Source: Gammaproteobacteria bacterium
GTDB taxonomy: Bacteria > Pseudomonadota > Gammaproteobacteria > Ga0077536
NCBI GenBank assembly: GCA_024234975.1
Contig: JACKNH010000006.1
Location: 186,001-250,000, forward strand
Reading direction: 5' to 3'
DNA length: 64,000 nucleotides
Shown: piece after piece, positions 46,062 to 54,274 of the stretch
How the letters are laid out: each line of letters opens with the position of its first letter
Numbering within the stretch: the first letter of the stretch is position 1
Translations under genes and position numbers: made by a program
Notes under the pieces: generated by a model
Told to the model about the DNA's origin: nothing
Databases searched by the model: none
What the model saw: only the letters and a program-made list of their open reading frames with translations

Positions 46062-46877
46062 TCAGGCCGTTGGTGCCTGTTTCGCGGCGAGCAGCACCTC
46101 GGGGTCGTCCGGCAGTTCCATGTAGCTGCCACTCAATGCGTCGTAGCGGCCTGAGGCCAGGGCCACGCAGCGCTCGCCGCAACGTCGCAAATCGTCATCG
46201 CTGCCGGCGGATTCGGCCAGCGCATTCAGCCTGCCGACCATACCCGGCAGCCAGCGCTGCGCATCCGGCGATTTCGCCGTGGAGGCCGCCAGCTCGGTGT
46301 AGGCGAACCCCGGGTCGATGGCAAATATGGCAAGGCCGTTGTCCACATTCTCCGCCGCCACCATGCGGGCGATACGGTTCTGGCCGGTCTTGGCCACGCA
46401 ATAGGCCGAAAGGTTCGGCGCGTCGACGCGCGATGCCTTGGCCGAGACCAGCACAATCCGGCCCAGGCCCCGCTGTTGCATTCCGGGCAACAGTGCGGTC
46501 AGGAACAGCATCGGCGCGCGCACATGGACGGCCTGCGTATGCCACCAGCGGTCGGGATCAATCACGCCAATCGGCCCGAACGGATCGGGTACGCCGGCGT
46601 TATTGATGAATATCGATATCCCACCCAGGGCCTGTTCAGTGGCGGCGACGATGCGTTCCACGTCGGCTCGCTCGGTAACATCGCCGGTCACCGCGAATGC
46701 CTTGCCGCCGGCCGCTTCGATAAGGCTCACCGTCTGCCGGAGCTCGTCGGCGCTGCGCGAGGTCACCGCCACCGCGGCCCCGGCGGCCGCCAGATGGCAG
46801 GCAATCGCCCGGCCAAAACCGCGTCCGCCGCCGGTGACAAGTGCGACATGGTGCGACAGGTCGAAGTTCATCGTCAT
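46062..46877 (-). CDS. Short-chain dehydrogenase/reductase
   Basis: A 271-residue classical SDR. The Rossmann Gly motif is TGGGRGFG, followed by NNAG, and the active site has Ser in LVSAKAS and Tyr/Lys in YCVAK. The position after the second beta strand (VTSRSADEL) suggests NADP preference. A C-terminal extension rich in Leu/Arg carries no known domain. The ATG follows the SnoaL-like gene's TGA by 4 bp, whose final codons also supply the ribosome site, so the two form a coupled pair. The substrate is unknown; it is one of three SDRs in this part of the window. Confidence 0.88.
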   Translation of the reverse strand: MTMNFDLSHHVALVTGGGRGFGRAIACHLAAAGAAVAVTSRSADELRQTVSLIEAAGGKAFAVTGDVTERADVERIVAATEQALGGISIFINNAGVPDPFGPIGVIDPDRWWHTQAVHVRAPMLFLTALLPGMQQRGLGRIVLVSAKASRVDAPNLSAYCVAKTGQNRIARMVAAENVDNGLAIFAIDPGFAYTELAASTAKSPDAQRWLPGMVGRLNALAESAGSDDDLRRCGERCVALASGRYDALSGSYMELPDDPEVLLAAKQAPTA

Positions 46878-46881
46878 GGGA

Positions 46882-47571
46882 TCATTTTTCCATTTCGACC
46901 GGTTCACCGGTCACCGGGTGCGGATAGTGGAAGGGCAGGATATCGGTCTGCGGCCACAGCACCAGCGGCGCGTCGGCGAGTTCGTCGGGGCCGTAGGGAT
47001 CTTCAGGGAAGGTCTTGCTGAGATTGTTGATCGCGTCCGGTTTGGTGTACGCCCAGCCGTGCTCGTAGTAGCCGACGTAGCACATCTTCGGCACGATGAT
47101 TTGAATCTGCCACGCGCCGTCGCGCTTCACATAGGTGTTCTCGTACAGGCCACCTTCCCACCATTGATGGGCCGTGCCCGTCGTGTAATGCGTCCCGGCC
47201 TGCATCAGGTAGCGGAACCTGCCGCGTGCGGTCAGGCCATCCGGCGCCACGTCGACGATGTCCTGCAATTGCGGATGATCCATCAACAATCCGGGCTTCG
47301 GGCCATCGGTGCCGCCGGCGAAGCGGTTGCGCAGGCGGCCGCAATACAGTCTTCCTGCGCCTTCCTTGCCGCGGAAGACACCGCCGAGAAAATGGATTTC
47401 GCAATCGTCAGCCATCAGGTCGATGATCGGGTCATACAGACACTTGTCCATGTAATAGCCGTACTTGAACTGTAGATGCCGCACCGCAAAAGTATCTTCG
47501 AGCAGACCGACCTGCCGCGTCAGCGCGGCGACCTGTTGCTCGAGCGCGGCAATGCGCGCGTCATCATTCAT
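46882..47571 (-). CDS. SnoaL-like/NTF2-superfamily protein, cytosolic paralog
   Basis: A 229-residue protein with an N-terminal coiled coil (ARIAALEQQVAALTRQVGLL) followed by a SnoaL-like cone (LQFKYGYYMDKCLYDPIIDL, GLYENTYVKRDGAWQIQ) and a C-terminal FHYPHPVTGEPVE tail. SnoaL-like folds act as hydratases, isomerases or ligand-binding proteins. The strong ribosome site AAGGAGACAAGC fixes the start. It shares both the coiled coil and the tail with a predicted lipoprotein encoded about 8 kb away, so the pair are clear paralogs, one cytosolic and one exported. An SDR follows 4 bp downstream. Confidence 0.8.
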   Translation of the reverse strand: MNDDARIAALEQQVAALTRQVGLLEDTFAVRHLQFKYGYYMDKCLYDPIIDLMADDCEIHFLGGVFRGKEGAGRLYCGRLRNRFAGGTDGPKPGLLMDHPQLQDIVDVAPDGLTARGRFRYLMQAGTHYTTGTAHQWWEGGLYENTYVKRDGAWQIQIIVPKMCYVGYYEHGWAYTKPDAINNLSKTFPEDPYGPDELADAPLVLWPQTDILPFHYPHPVTGEPVEMEK

Positions 47572-47723
47572 GCTTGTCTCCTTGCGGAATTCACGGCCCG
47601 AAGCCGTGGTGCAGGTTTGCCGAGGGCCGATGGAAGCAGGCATTATAAGCCCCGACCGCAGTGCTTGAACTGCGTCGCGTGGCCGTTGTCGATGTCAACA
47701 AACATCCGGATGGGGAAGCGTGC

Positions 47724-48464
47724 ATGATGAACAGGTTGTCGTCGTTGAAACAGGTGGCCGGCGCAGTGGTCATGGGGATGGTGGCCGCATTGGGTATCAA
47801 CGGGCCGGCAGCCGCGGCCGATGCCAAGCCGGATTTCACCGGGCTGTGGTTTCCCGCCGGCGCGACGCAGACGCCGAAGCAGCTGCCGTTCACTGATTAC
47901 GCGCAGAAGAAGTACGACGATTACGTCGCACAATTCGAAATCGATGACGATGCAGGTTACTACTGCATCTCGCCCGGCATGCCGCGCTCAATCTGGGGCG
48001 CGCCGTTCACGGTCGAAATCTTTCATCGCCCGCAGGACGTGACGATCATCTGGGAAGGCTATAACCAGTACCGCAAGATTTATGTCGATGGCTATCCGCG
48101 GCCGGAGCCGTTGATCGCTACGCAGATGGGTTTCTCCGTCGCCCACTGGGAGGGCGATGTACTCGTCGTCGAGACCGATAACCTGCGCGAATATCCCTAC
48201 ATGATCCGCACGCCCACCAGCGAAGGCGCGCGCATCACCGAACGCATGCATATCGAGACGCGTGACTATCGCGGTACGCCGACAAAATTTCTGGTGGACG
48301 AACTCACGCTGGTCGATCCCAAGATCTATCGCGAGCCGGTGAAAATCACCGCGTCGCTGCGTTACTCTCCCGAGACACCGATCCTCGAATATACGTGCAC
48401 TGATTTGCTGTGGGAGCAGTATCTGGAACGACGTGGGTTGCCCACGCCCACATTGTCCGACTGA
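47724..48464 (+). CDS. Secreted protein of an uncharacterised family (W-EGD-LVVET motif)
   Basis: A 246-residue exported protein: signal peptide VVMGMVAALGINGPAAAA, then a single beta-rich domain. Conserved-looking elements are YYCISPGMPRSIWG and VAHWEGDVLVVETDNLREYP. The second is typical of a large uncharacterised family expanded in sphingomonads and Acidobacteria. A lone pair of Cys (one in the mature N-terminal half, one in EYTCTDLL) might form a disulfide. Two adjacent ATG codons follow GGGGAAGCGTGC; the first was used. It diverges from the SnoaL-SDR pair. Function unknown. Confidence 0.72.
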   Translation: MMNRLSSLKQVAGAVVMGMVAALGINGPAAAADAKPDFTGLWFPAGATQTPKQLPFTDYAQKKYDDYVAQFEIDDDAGYYCISPGMPRSIWGAPFTVEIFHRPQDVTIIWEGYNQYRKIYVDGYPRPEPLIATQMGFSVAHWEGDVLVVETDNLREYPYMIRTPTSEGARITERMHIETRDYRGTPTKFLVDELTLVDPKIYREPVKITASLRYSPETPILEYTCTDLLWEQYLERRGLPTPTLSD

Positions 48465-48491
48465 ACATTCCTGTCTGCTGAGATCAACGTC

Positions 48492-48516
48492 GCCCGGCCG
48501 CGCTGCGCGGTCGGGC
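48492..48516. terminator. Stable hairpin after the secreted-protein gene
   Basis: An 11-bp stem (GCCCGGCCGCG / CGCGGTCGGGC, one G-U pair on the plus strand) with a CTG loop starts 28 bp past the stop and 50 bp before the CLC gene. No U tract follows, so it is a terminator or processing hairpin only by position. Confidence 0.45.
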
Positions 48517-48565
48517 AGCGTATCGCATACAATCCGGGGGTGATTCCCCCGATGCCGTTGATTCG

Positions 48566-50320
48566 ATGAAAACGAACAGCAACCCGGGCGGGTGGCCGGC
48601 CCGCCTGCTGGAACGTCTGCGTCTGCTGCTCGCGCGTCCCGATGCGCTGGTGCCGCTTGCGCTGCTGGGGCTGCTCAGCGGGCTGTGCGCCGGCGGCGTC
48701 ATCATCGGTTTCCGTTATCTGGTCGAGTCCTCGCAAACGCGTTTGCTACCGGGCGGCTTCGGTGAGAACTACGAAGCGCTGCAGTTCAGCCTGCGCGCGG
48801 CGTTGCCGATTGGCGCCGGCATCGGGCTGGCGATCATGTTCCGCCTGGTGGCCCGCAGTGACACCATGCTCGGCGTCGCCGGTGTGATGAACCGCATGGC
48901 TTATCACCAGGGGCGGATCACGGTGCGCGGATTCGCATTGCAGTTTGTCGGCGCCGCGCTGGCTATCATCGGTGGCCATTCCGTTGGCCGCGAAGGGCCG
49001 AATGTCTATCTGGGCTCCGCCGCCGGCAGCCTGCTTGGTCAGTATCTGGGCGCACCCAACAATGCAATCCGCACACTGGCGGCCTGTGGAACGGCTGCTG
49101 GAATTGCCGCATCGTTCAACACGCCGTTGGCCGGGGTCATCTTCGCGTTGGAAGTCGTGATGATGGAGTACACGGTGGCGAGCTTCGTGCCGGTCATTCT
49201 CGCCGCGGTGGGGGCAACCACGTTGTCCAATCTGGTGTTCGGCACCGCACCCGCGTTTGCCATGCCCGCGCTGCAGATTCATTCGATGGCGGAACTTGGC
49301 CTGGTGATAGGTCTGGCTGTTGGTTGCGGCGCTATCGCCGCCATCTTCAACCGTGCGATACAGGCGGTGGCGGTGTTGACCAAGCGACTGGCCATCTGGT
49401 GGCGCATGCCAATCGCCGGCTGCATTGCCGGCATCATCGGTGTGTTCGTACCGCAGGTGATGGGCATCGGGTATGACACCGTCAGCCTCGCGCTGGTTGG
49501 CGACCTGGCGTTGACGTTGACGGCCGTACTGGTGGTGGCCAAGTTGCTCGCCACCGCGGTTGCAGTGGGCTGCGGCGTACCCGGCGGCATGATTGGTCCG
49601 GCGCTGTTCATCGGCGCGATGGCGGGCGCGACGGTATCGGGTGCGTTGGCCGCAGGCAATATCGGTACGGCGACCGATGCCGGGTTCTACGCACTGCTAG
49701 GCATGGGCGCGATGATGTCCGCCAGCCTGCACGCGCCACTGGCGGCGCTGACCGCGATGCTGGAATTGACTGACAACCCGGCGGTCATCCTGCCGGGCAT
49801 GCTGGCCGTGGTGGTCTCCCGGCTCGCGGCATCGGAACTGTTCGGCGGCCAGTCACTGTTCATCAGCACGCTCAAGGCTGCGGGCATGGATTACGATGCC
49901 AGCCCGGTGTTGCAGGCTTTGCGGCGGATCGGCGTCGCCGGCGTCATGAACACGCAGTTCGTCCGGGTTGATCGAAAGCTGACCGGTGAACAGGCGCACG
50001 CTGCGCTGGTGGGTGAACCTGCCTGGCTGCTGGTCGACGAGAACGATGCACCGGCGTTCATGTTGCGCGCGGTCGATCTGGCGCGCCAATTGGAAACGGA
50101 GCCCCCTGCCGCGGACGCCAGTGTCGATCTGAAGGAGATTCCGGCGCGGCGCTACGCCGTGGCGCCCGTGCATCTGGATGAAACGCTGCAACAGGCGATC
50201 GCCCGCATCGAGCGTGGCGAAGGGGAGGCGTTGTACGTGCAACGCATTGCCGTGCCCGGCATCAATCGCATCTATGGCGTGTTGACGCGCGAGGCCATTG
50301 AAGGCGCTTACCGCAAGTGA
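48566..50320 (+). CDS. CLC-family chloride channel/antiporter with C-terminal CBS region
   Basis: A 584-residue inner-membrane CLC protein. The filter segment GREGPNVYLGSAAG contains the gating Glu at residue 143; GVPGGMIGPALFIGA is the second pore motif. About ten helices occupy residues 25-430. The last 150 residues form a soluble region with CBS-like halves (AGVMNTQFVRVDRKLTGEQA and an Ala/Glu-rich stretch) that may sense nucleotides. The gating Glu argues for Cl-/H+ exchange capacity rather than a pure channel, though that needs the internal proton-relay residue as well. No partner gene; it converges on the HDOD gene. Confidence 0.92.
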   Translation: MKTNSNPGGWPARLLERLRLLLARPDALVPLALLGLLSGLCAGGVIIGFRYLVESSQTRLLPGGFGENYEALQFSLRAALPIGAGIGLAIMFRLVARSDTMLGVAGVMNRMAYHQGRITVRGFALQFVGAALAIIGGHSVGREGPNVYLGSAAGSLLGQYLGAPNNAIRTLAACGTAAGIAASFNTPLAGVIFALEVVMMEYTVASFVPVILAAVGATTLSNLVFGTAPAFAMPALQIHSMAELGLVIGLAVGCGAIAAIFNRAIQAVAVLTKRLAIWWRMPIAGCIAGIIGVFVPQVMGIGYDTVSLALVGDLALTLTAVLVVAKLLATAVAVGCGVPGGMIGPALFIGAMAGATVSGALAAGNIGTATDAGFYALLGMGAMMSASLHAPLAALTAMLELTDNPAVILPGMLAVVVSRLAASELFGGQSLFISTLKAAGMDYDASPVLQALRRIGVAGVMNTQFVRVDRKLTGEQAHAALVGEPAWLLVDENDAPAFMLRAVDLARQLETEPPAADASVDLKEIPARRYAVAPVHLDETLQQAIARIERGEGEALYVQRIAVPGINRIYGVLTREAIEGAYRK

Positions 50321-50358
50321 AGTGATGCTGCGCGACGGCGCAGGAAATCACCACGCCA

Positions 50359-51924
50359 TCACGGCGCGGCGAGATCGATAACAAATACGAGGTCTTCTTC
50401 TTCGGCCGAAGCTTCTGCCTGCGGCGCGATGTCCGAGGTTGTCGCCAATGACGGGTCCGCGACGACTGCGCCCAGCTGCGAGATGCAGCGGTCGCCGCCT
50501 TCCGCCGCAGCGCGGTCGGCAACCGCCAGCGCGGAGGCCAGCAGATCATCTGCCGCCAGCGTCGGGCAGGTCGTCGCGCCGCCGACTTCCAGCAAACCCG
50601 CCGACGCCGTGAGATTTTCCGTCGCCGAACCCAGCCTGAATTCCCGTACAGTCGCCAATACCCGCTCGGCGACAATCTCGGCGCCGGCCAGCGGCGTGCT
50701 CGGCATCAACACTACGAAGGTGACGTCGTCCAGGCGGCCGACGACGTCGGTCTTGCGCGTGTCATTCAATAACTTCTGGCCGAATTGGAACCAGAATTCG
50801 TTGCGGGCATCCACGTGCAGCGTAATGCTGCGCGCCGTGAAGTCGTCCAGTTTCAGGCACAGTACCGATAGCGGAACACCGCTGCGGTTGGCCGCTGCCT
50901 GGCTGACTTCGCAAAGGTACTCGGTGTGGGTCCGCGCGTAGAGACCGGTGACCGGGTCGCGTTCGGAGCTTTCGCCGGCGCCGACACTGCCCAAGGTCAG
51001 TTCGCGTCCACCTTGCAGCGTCCGCAGTTCCAATGCATCACGCGCCTGCTCGATGATCTGCGTCATCGCTGACAGGTCGCCCAGGTCGATATCGAACACG
51101 GTTGCGGTCTCCTGCAGCAGTGCGGTTTCGGTGGTCAACGCATCAATGTAAGCATCACGGTCTATGCCAAGGCGCTCGGCGGATTCACGGGCGGAACGGC
51201 GCAGGCAATCACCCCAGTCACGACGCCACCAGAGATCGCCACTGAGCTGGGCGACGTAGATGTGGTCGAGCAGGCGTTTGAATTCAGCGGGCAGCGGCGG
51301 CTCGGCTTGCGGGTTGTGGCTGTACAGCGCCGAGTACTGGAAGGCTTCCGGAAATGCCCATTCATGTAACAGCCACGCTCCTATCTGGCTGTGGTCGCAA
51401 TTCAGTCGCCGTTGTTCCCGGGCCATCATCCAGCTGTGGTCGGCCTGGGCCTGTTCGGCGCCGACGTACACTTCAGGATGAATGCGATCGACCACCAGGA
51501 TGCCGAGATCCTGCAACAGGCCACAGAGGAAATACTGCTCGATATCACCGGCGCGGGTGGTGCGGGCCAGTACGCGCGCGAAGGTTGCCACGCCGAGTGA
51601 GCGACGCCAGAACCTTTGATAGTCGAGTCCGCCCTTGACCGATGTGCGCAAGCTGCTGACCAGCGAAAGGCCAAGTGCGATCGACAATGTGGCATTCAGC
51701 CCGAGCAGGGTCACCGCCTGCGTCAACGTGCTGATACTGCGCTGACGTGCGTAGGTGGGTGAATTCGCGGTCTGCAGGAGTTTGGCGGCAAGCGCAGGGT
51801 CAACTTCGATCACGGCCGCGACTTCGCGCATGCCGACCGAAGGGTCTTGCGACATTTCCACGATTTGACTGGCAACCCCGGGCGGACTCGGCAAGTCCTT
51901 GCAGGTTGCCAGACGTTCGATCAA
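50359..51924 (-). CDS. HDOD domain protein with degenerate GGDEF domain
   Basis: A 521-residue cytosolic signalling protein. An HDOD domain (about 8-210, LPSPPGVASQIVEMSQDP to LLHEWAFPEAF) is followed by a helical linker and a GGDEF fold (about 320-480, with DPVTGLYARTH as its start). The signature has decayed to DDVTF (residues 399-403), so diguanylate cyclase activity is unlikely. The C-terminal tail is acidic and Ala-rich. HDOD proteins organise signalling complexes in stress, motility and surface behaviour. It diverges from the cytochrome P460 gene. Confidence 0.88.
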   Translation of the reverse strand: MIERLATCKDLPSPPGVASQIVEMSQDPSVGMREVAAVIEVDPALAAKLLQTANSPTYARQRSISTLTQAVTLLGLNATLSIALGLSLVSSLRTSVKGGLDYQRFWRRSLGVATFARVLARTTRAGDIEQYFLCGLLQDLGILVVDRIHPEVYVGAEQAQADHSWMMAREQRRLNCDHSQIGAWLLHEWAFPEAFQYSALYSHNPQAEPPLPAEFKRLLDHIYVAQLSGDLWWRRDWGDCLRRSARESAERLGIDRDAYIDALTTETALLQETATVFDIDLGDLSAMTQIIEQARDALELRTLQGGRELTLGSVGAGESSERDPVTGLYARTHTEYLCEVSQAAANRSGVPLSVLCLKLDDFTARSITLHVDARNEFWFQFGQKLLNDTRKTDVVGRLDDVTFVVLMPSTPLAGAEIVAERVLATVREFRLGSATENLTASAGLLEVGGATTCPTLAADDLLASALAVADRAAAEGGDRCISQLGAVVADPSLATTSDIAPQAEASAEEEDLVFVIDLAAP

Positions 51925-52189
51925 GTCCTTTTGTATCCGAAATCCGTTTGCGGCCGGTTCTGTGCTGATAGCCGTTCCCCTAGTGCTATGCGGATGTGAT
52001 ACAGGCGAAAAGTTGAATGCTTGTCTTTGGGACTGAATGTCCTCTGCGACAAGATGTCGGCTGCGCGCGGTAACTCTTTAACGGGTATGGAGAATGCTGG
52101 GTCAAAGGCTGCTCTGTTGGGGCCGGGTATTGTTCAGGTGTATCGTACGCGCCACTACCTTGGGGGTGACTGCGGAGTCTGGGGGGACC

Positions 52190-52774
52190 ATGTCGATCAC
52201 ATCAATTCGTGTTGAACACTTGCTTCGTATCGTCGCTGCCATGGGCGTGGCGGCGGTCAGCTCCGGCGTTGTGCCGGTGGCCGCGCAATCCCGGTTGGAC
52301 ATTGCGGTTTACCAGGATGAACAACTCGTTTACCCGGCGGATGCCGCGCGCTGGATCGTGATGGGCGCGAACCTTGGTGGTGATTACAACGAGCTGGTGT
52401 TTGACGCCAACAATCCCGGCTCCATCGGCATCGTACAGATGGAACCGGCGGCGTATGACTATCTGCAAGCCAACGGTCGCTATGCCGACGGCACGATGCT
52501 GTTACTTACCCGCTACGTCAGTACCCGCAAGAGCGAGCCGCAGTTGCAAGGGTTCGTGCAGGACAATCTGCTGTTCAAGGAAATTCACGTCATCGACCGC
52601 GAACGCTTTGCCGAGGGCCGCGCGTTTTTTGTTTATGCCGATCCTGCGGTTGACCGTGTGGCGGCCGTGCCTCCGGGCAGTGAGTGCGTGCAATGCCATG
52701 AGGCGCACGGTGCGTTCAACGGAACCTTCACCCAGTTCTACCCGACCTCACCCGCGCACGCGCTGCACGACTGA
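52190..52774 (+). CDS. Cytochrome P460-family periplasmic c-type haem protein
   Basis: A 194-residue exported protein with signal peptide cleaved near VPVAAQ and a c-type haem site Cys166-x2-Cys169-His170 (ECVQCH) close to the C-terminus. The upstream YPADAARWIVMGANLGGDYN and YLQANGRYADGTMLLL segments match the cytochrome P460/cytochrome c'-beta fold, with a haem that may be cross-linked to a Lys or Tyr. Nitrifier homologs oxidise hydroxylamine; in heterotrophs the role is often NO or hydroxylamine detoxification, or unknown. The start follows GGGGGGACC. There are no hao or nor genes nearby. Confidence 0.85.
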   Translation: MSITSIRVEHLLRIVAAMGVAAVSSGVVPVAAQSRLDIAVYQDEQLVYPADAARWIVMGANLGGDYNELVFDANNPGSIGIVQMEPAAYDYLQANGRYADGTMLLLTRYVSTRKSEPQLQGFVQDNLLFKEIHVIDRERFAEGRAFFVYADPAVDRVAAVPPGSECVQCHEAHGAFNGTFTQFYPTSPAHALHD

Positions 52775-52792
52775 GGCGCTTTTGGCGCCCGG

Positions 52793-53047
52793 TCAGCGGC
52801 GGAATTCGGTTGGGCGTTCGAGTTCGTAGATGGCTTCGGCGAGGGTTTCCATGCGGGTCTCCAGCAACGCCTGTGCATCGTACAAGCCGCGGTTGTAGAA
52901 ATACGCGCCAAATTCCTCGGCGATGAAGTCCAGCAGGAACAAGGCATCGAATTTGCCGATGTCCTGGTTCAGTTCCTCGCGGAAATACATTTGCAGCTTG
53001 CGCGCAAGGATGTCCTTCTCTTCGTTTGAGAACTTGATTTCGGGCAT
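52793..53047 (-). CDS. DUF2164 family protein
   Basis: An 84-residue small helical protein of the DUF2164 family, recognised from EEKDILARKLQMYFREELNQDIGKFDALFLLDF and YNRGLYDAQALLE (read as separate segments). Function is not established. A longer reading frame upstream adds residues not found in the family, so the ATG of MPEIKF was used although its ribosome site is weak. It converges on the cytochrome P460 gene; the repeat element lies upstream. Confidence 0.8.
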   Translation of the reverse strand: MPEIKFSNEEKDILARKLQMYFREELNQDIGKFDALFLLDFIAEEFGAYFYNRGLYDAQALLETRMETLAEAIYELERPTEFRR

Positions 53048-53135
53048 GGAGGTTCGGCCTGCGGCTGGTAAGAGTGGGGCGAATATAACTTGGTCAGTGG
53101 CGGATGCGAACGGCGTGGCGAAAATGAAAGGTTCT

Positions 53136-53290
53136 GTCATCCCGGACACCGCGCAGCGGTGAGCCGGGATCCATAGGTCCTGTCTGCAAGCCGCATGGAT
53201 TCCGGCTCGTGCCCCTTCGCGGGCGCGTCAGAAATGACGGCGCAGCAGGTCGAAGCCCGTGCGGATTTCCCAGGTGTTGGGTAAGGACCC
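53136..53290. repeat. Inverted second copy of the REP/MITE core
   Basis: About 155 bp whose reverse complement aligns end to end with 24151-24306. Shared blocks include GGGAAATCCGCACGGGCTTC-type sequence and CTATGGATCCCGGCTCACC, with scattered substitutions. It contains the same two palindromic modules (GTCATCCCGG...CCGGGATCCAT and ATGGATTCCGG...TCAGAAATGAC). The 21-bp terminal inverted repeats of the first copy are missing, so this is a core-only copy. It sits between the DUF2164 gene and the terminator of the DUF6152 gene. Confidence 0.72.
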
Positions 53291-53324
53291 AAATAAAAAC
53301 GGCGCGCAGTGGGCACTGCGCGCC
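53291..53324 (-). terminator. Intrinsic terminator of the DUF6152 gene
   Basis: Read on the minus strand, a perfect 10-bp stem (GGCGCGCAGT / ACTGCGCGCC) with a 4-nt loop is followed by GTTTTTATTT. It begins 27 bp after the stop of the DUF6152 gene. Stem, loop and U tract all fit a rho-independent terminator. Confidence 0.85.
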
Positions 53325-53350
53325 GCTGGTGATACTGGAATTCAGTTGGA

Positions 53351-53743
53351 TCAGCGATCCTGGTTTTTGCCTACGCTGCGGAAGGTCTGCCCGTCGTCAA
53401 GAATGACCACCTTGAGGAAGTATGCATCCGGGTCATCGTTGCGCGGCGAACCAATCGCCTTGAGGTGCGTGCCGACCTGCATCATGTCGGGCTTCAACCC
53501 CATACGCAGCAGCATGTTGGCGGGGGCGCCTTCCACGAAATTGATGGTTTTTTCGGCGCCGCTACTGTCCTTGATCTTCAGCACCATGGCCATGTGCGGG
53601 TTGCGAAATGTCAGCTTTTCCACGACGCCTTCGAATTCGATCTCGGTCGCGAAATCGTAGATTGCGAACGAATGGTGCGCTGCAACTATCGTCGATGCGA
53701 TGGCGAGCAGTAAGCCTGTGAAATACGGTGCGATGCGTTTCAT
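53351..53743 (-). CDS. DUF6152 family secreted protein
   Basis: A 130-residue exported protein: signal peptide MKRIAPYFTGLLLAIASTIVAA, then the family's N-terminal HHSFAIYD and a beta-rich domain with FEGVVEKLTFRNPHMAMVLK. The function is unknown; paired N-terminal His could bind metal. It has its own terminator and no operon partner. Members are often encoded beside secreted proteins like the W-EGD-LVVET family found about 5 kb away, but here they are not adjacent. Confidence 0.8.
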   Translation of the reverse strand: MKRIAPYFTGLLLAIASTIVAAHHSFAIYDFATEIEFEGVVEKLTFRNPHMAMVLKIKDSSGAEKTINFVEGAPANMLLRMGLKPDMMQVGTHLKAIGSPRNDDPDAYFLKVVILDDGQTFRSVGKNQDR

Positions 53744-54274
53744 GGTTGTCTGGCCTTTTGATCTAACAGTCTTTTTTGCCCGGAATTTGCGGCAGTCCGA
53801 CAGCGCCCGGATGACCGCGCCGCAGGTGTCGTTGGCAGCGTACCGGACCCTGCATCGACGTCAGTCCACCAAACAGCGGAAAAGTTCGCGCTGGCGGGAA
53901 ACCTGCAGCCGGTACCGGTAATTGCTTAGGTCCGCTGACAAAGCGGGTGCCGGAGATGATACCCCGGCGATGCGACAGAAATAAACGGTGAATCGTGCGG
54001 GCCGTGCTTGTGTTGAATCAATAAATTCACAGGTCGCGGCATTCCGGCTCAAACGTGCTGCACATGCCCATCCGTTTGCGCAATCGTCTGGTCAGCAGTA
54101 GCTTAAGACAGCCAAGGGGGGCTGCATGGAACAATTGAAATTCACGCTGAGGTGCCGCAGCCACGCTGCCTGGTCCGGAGGGGTTGCTGGCCAGCTCGTC
54201 GTTCTGACTGATGCCGACGCGCAAGGGCTGGCAGCGTGTGGCCTGTGAGTCACGGTAACGACAATCCGCAGGTC
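53744..54274. other. 531-bp gap without a supported gene
   Basis: No open frame here has a ribosome site plus recognisable protein features. It should hold the DUF6152 promoter on the minus strand and the MFS promoter on the plus strand, but no convincing boxes, tRNA or repeats were seen. Confidence 0.5.
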
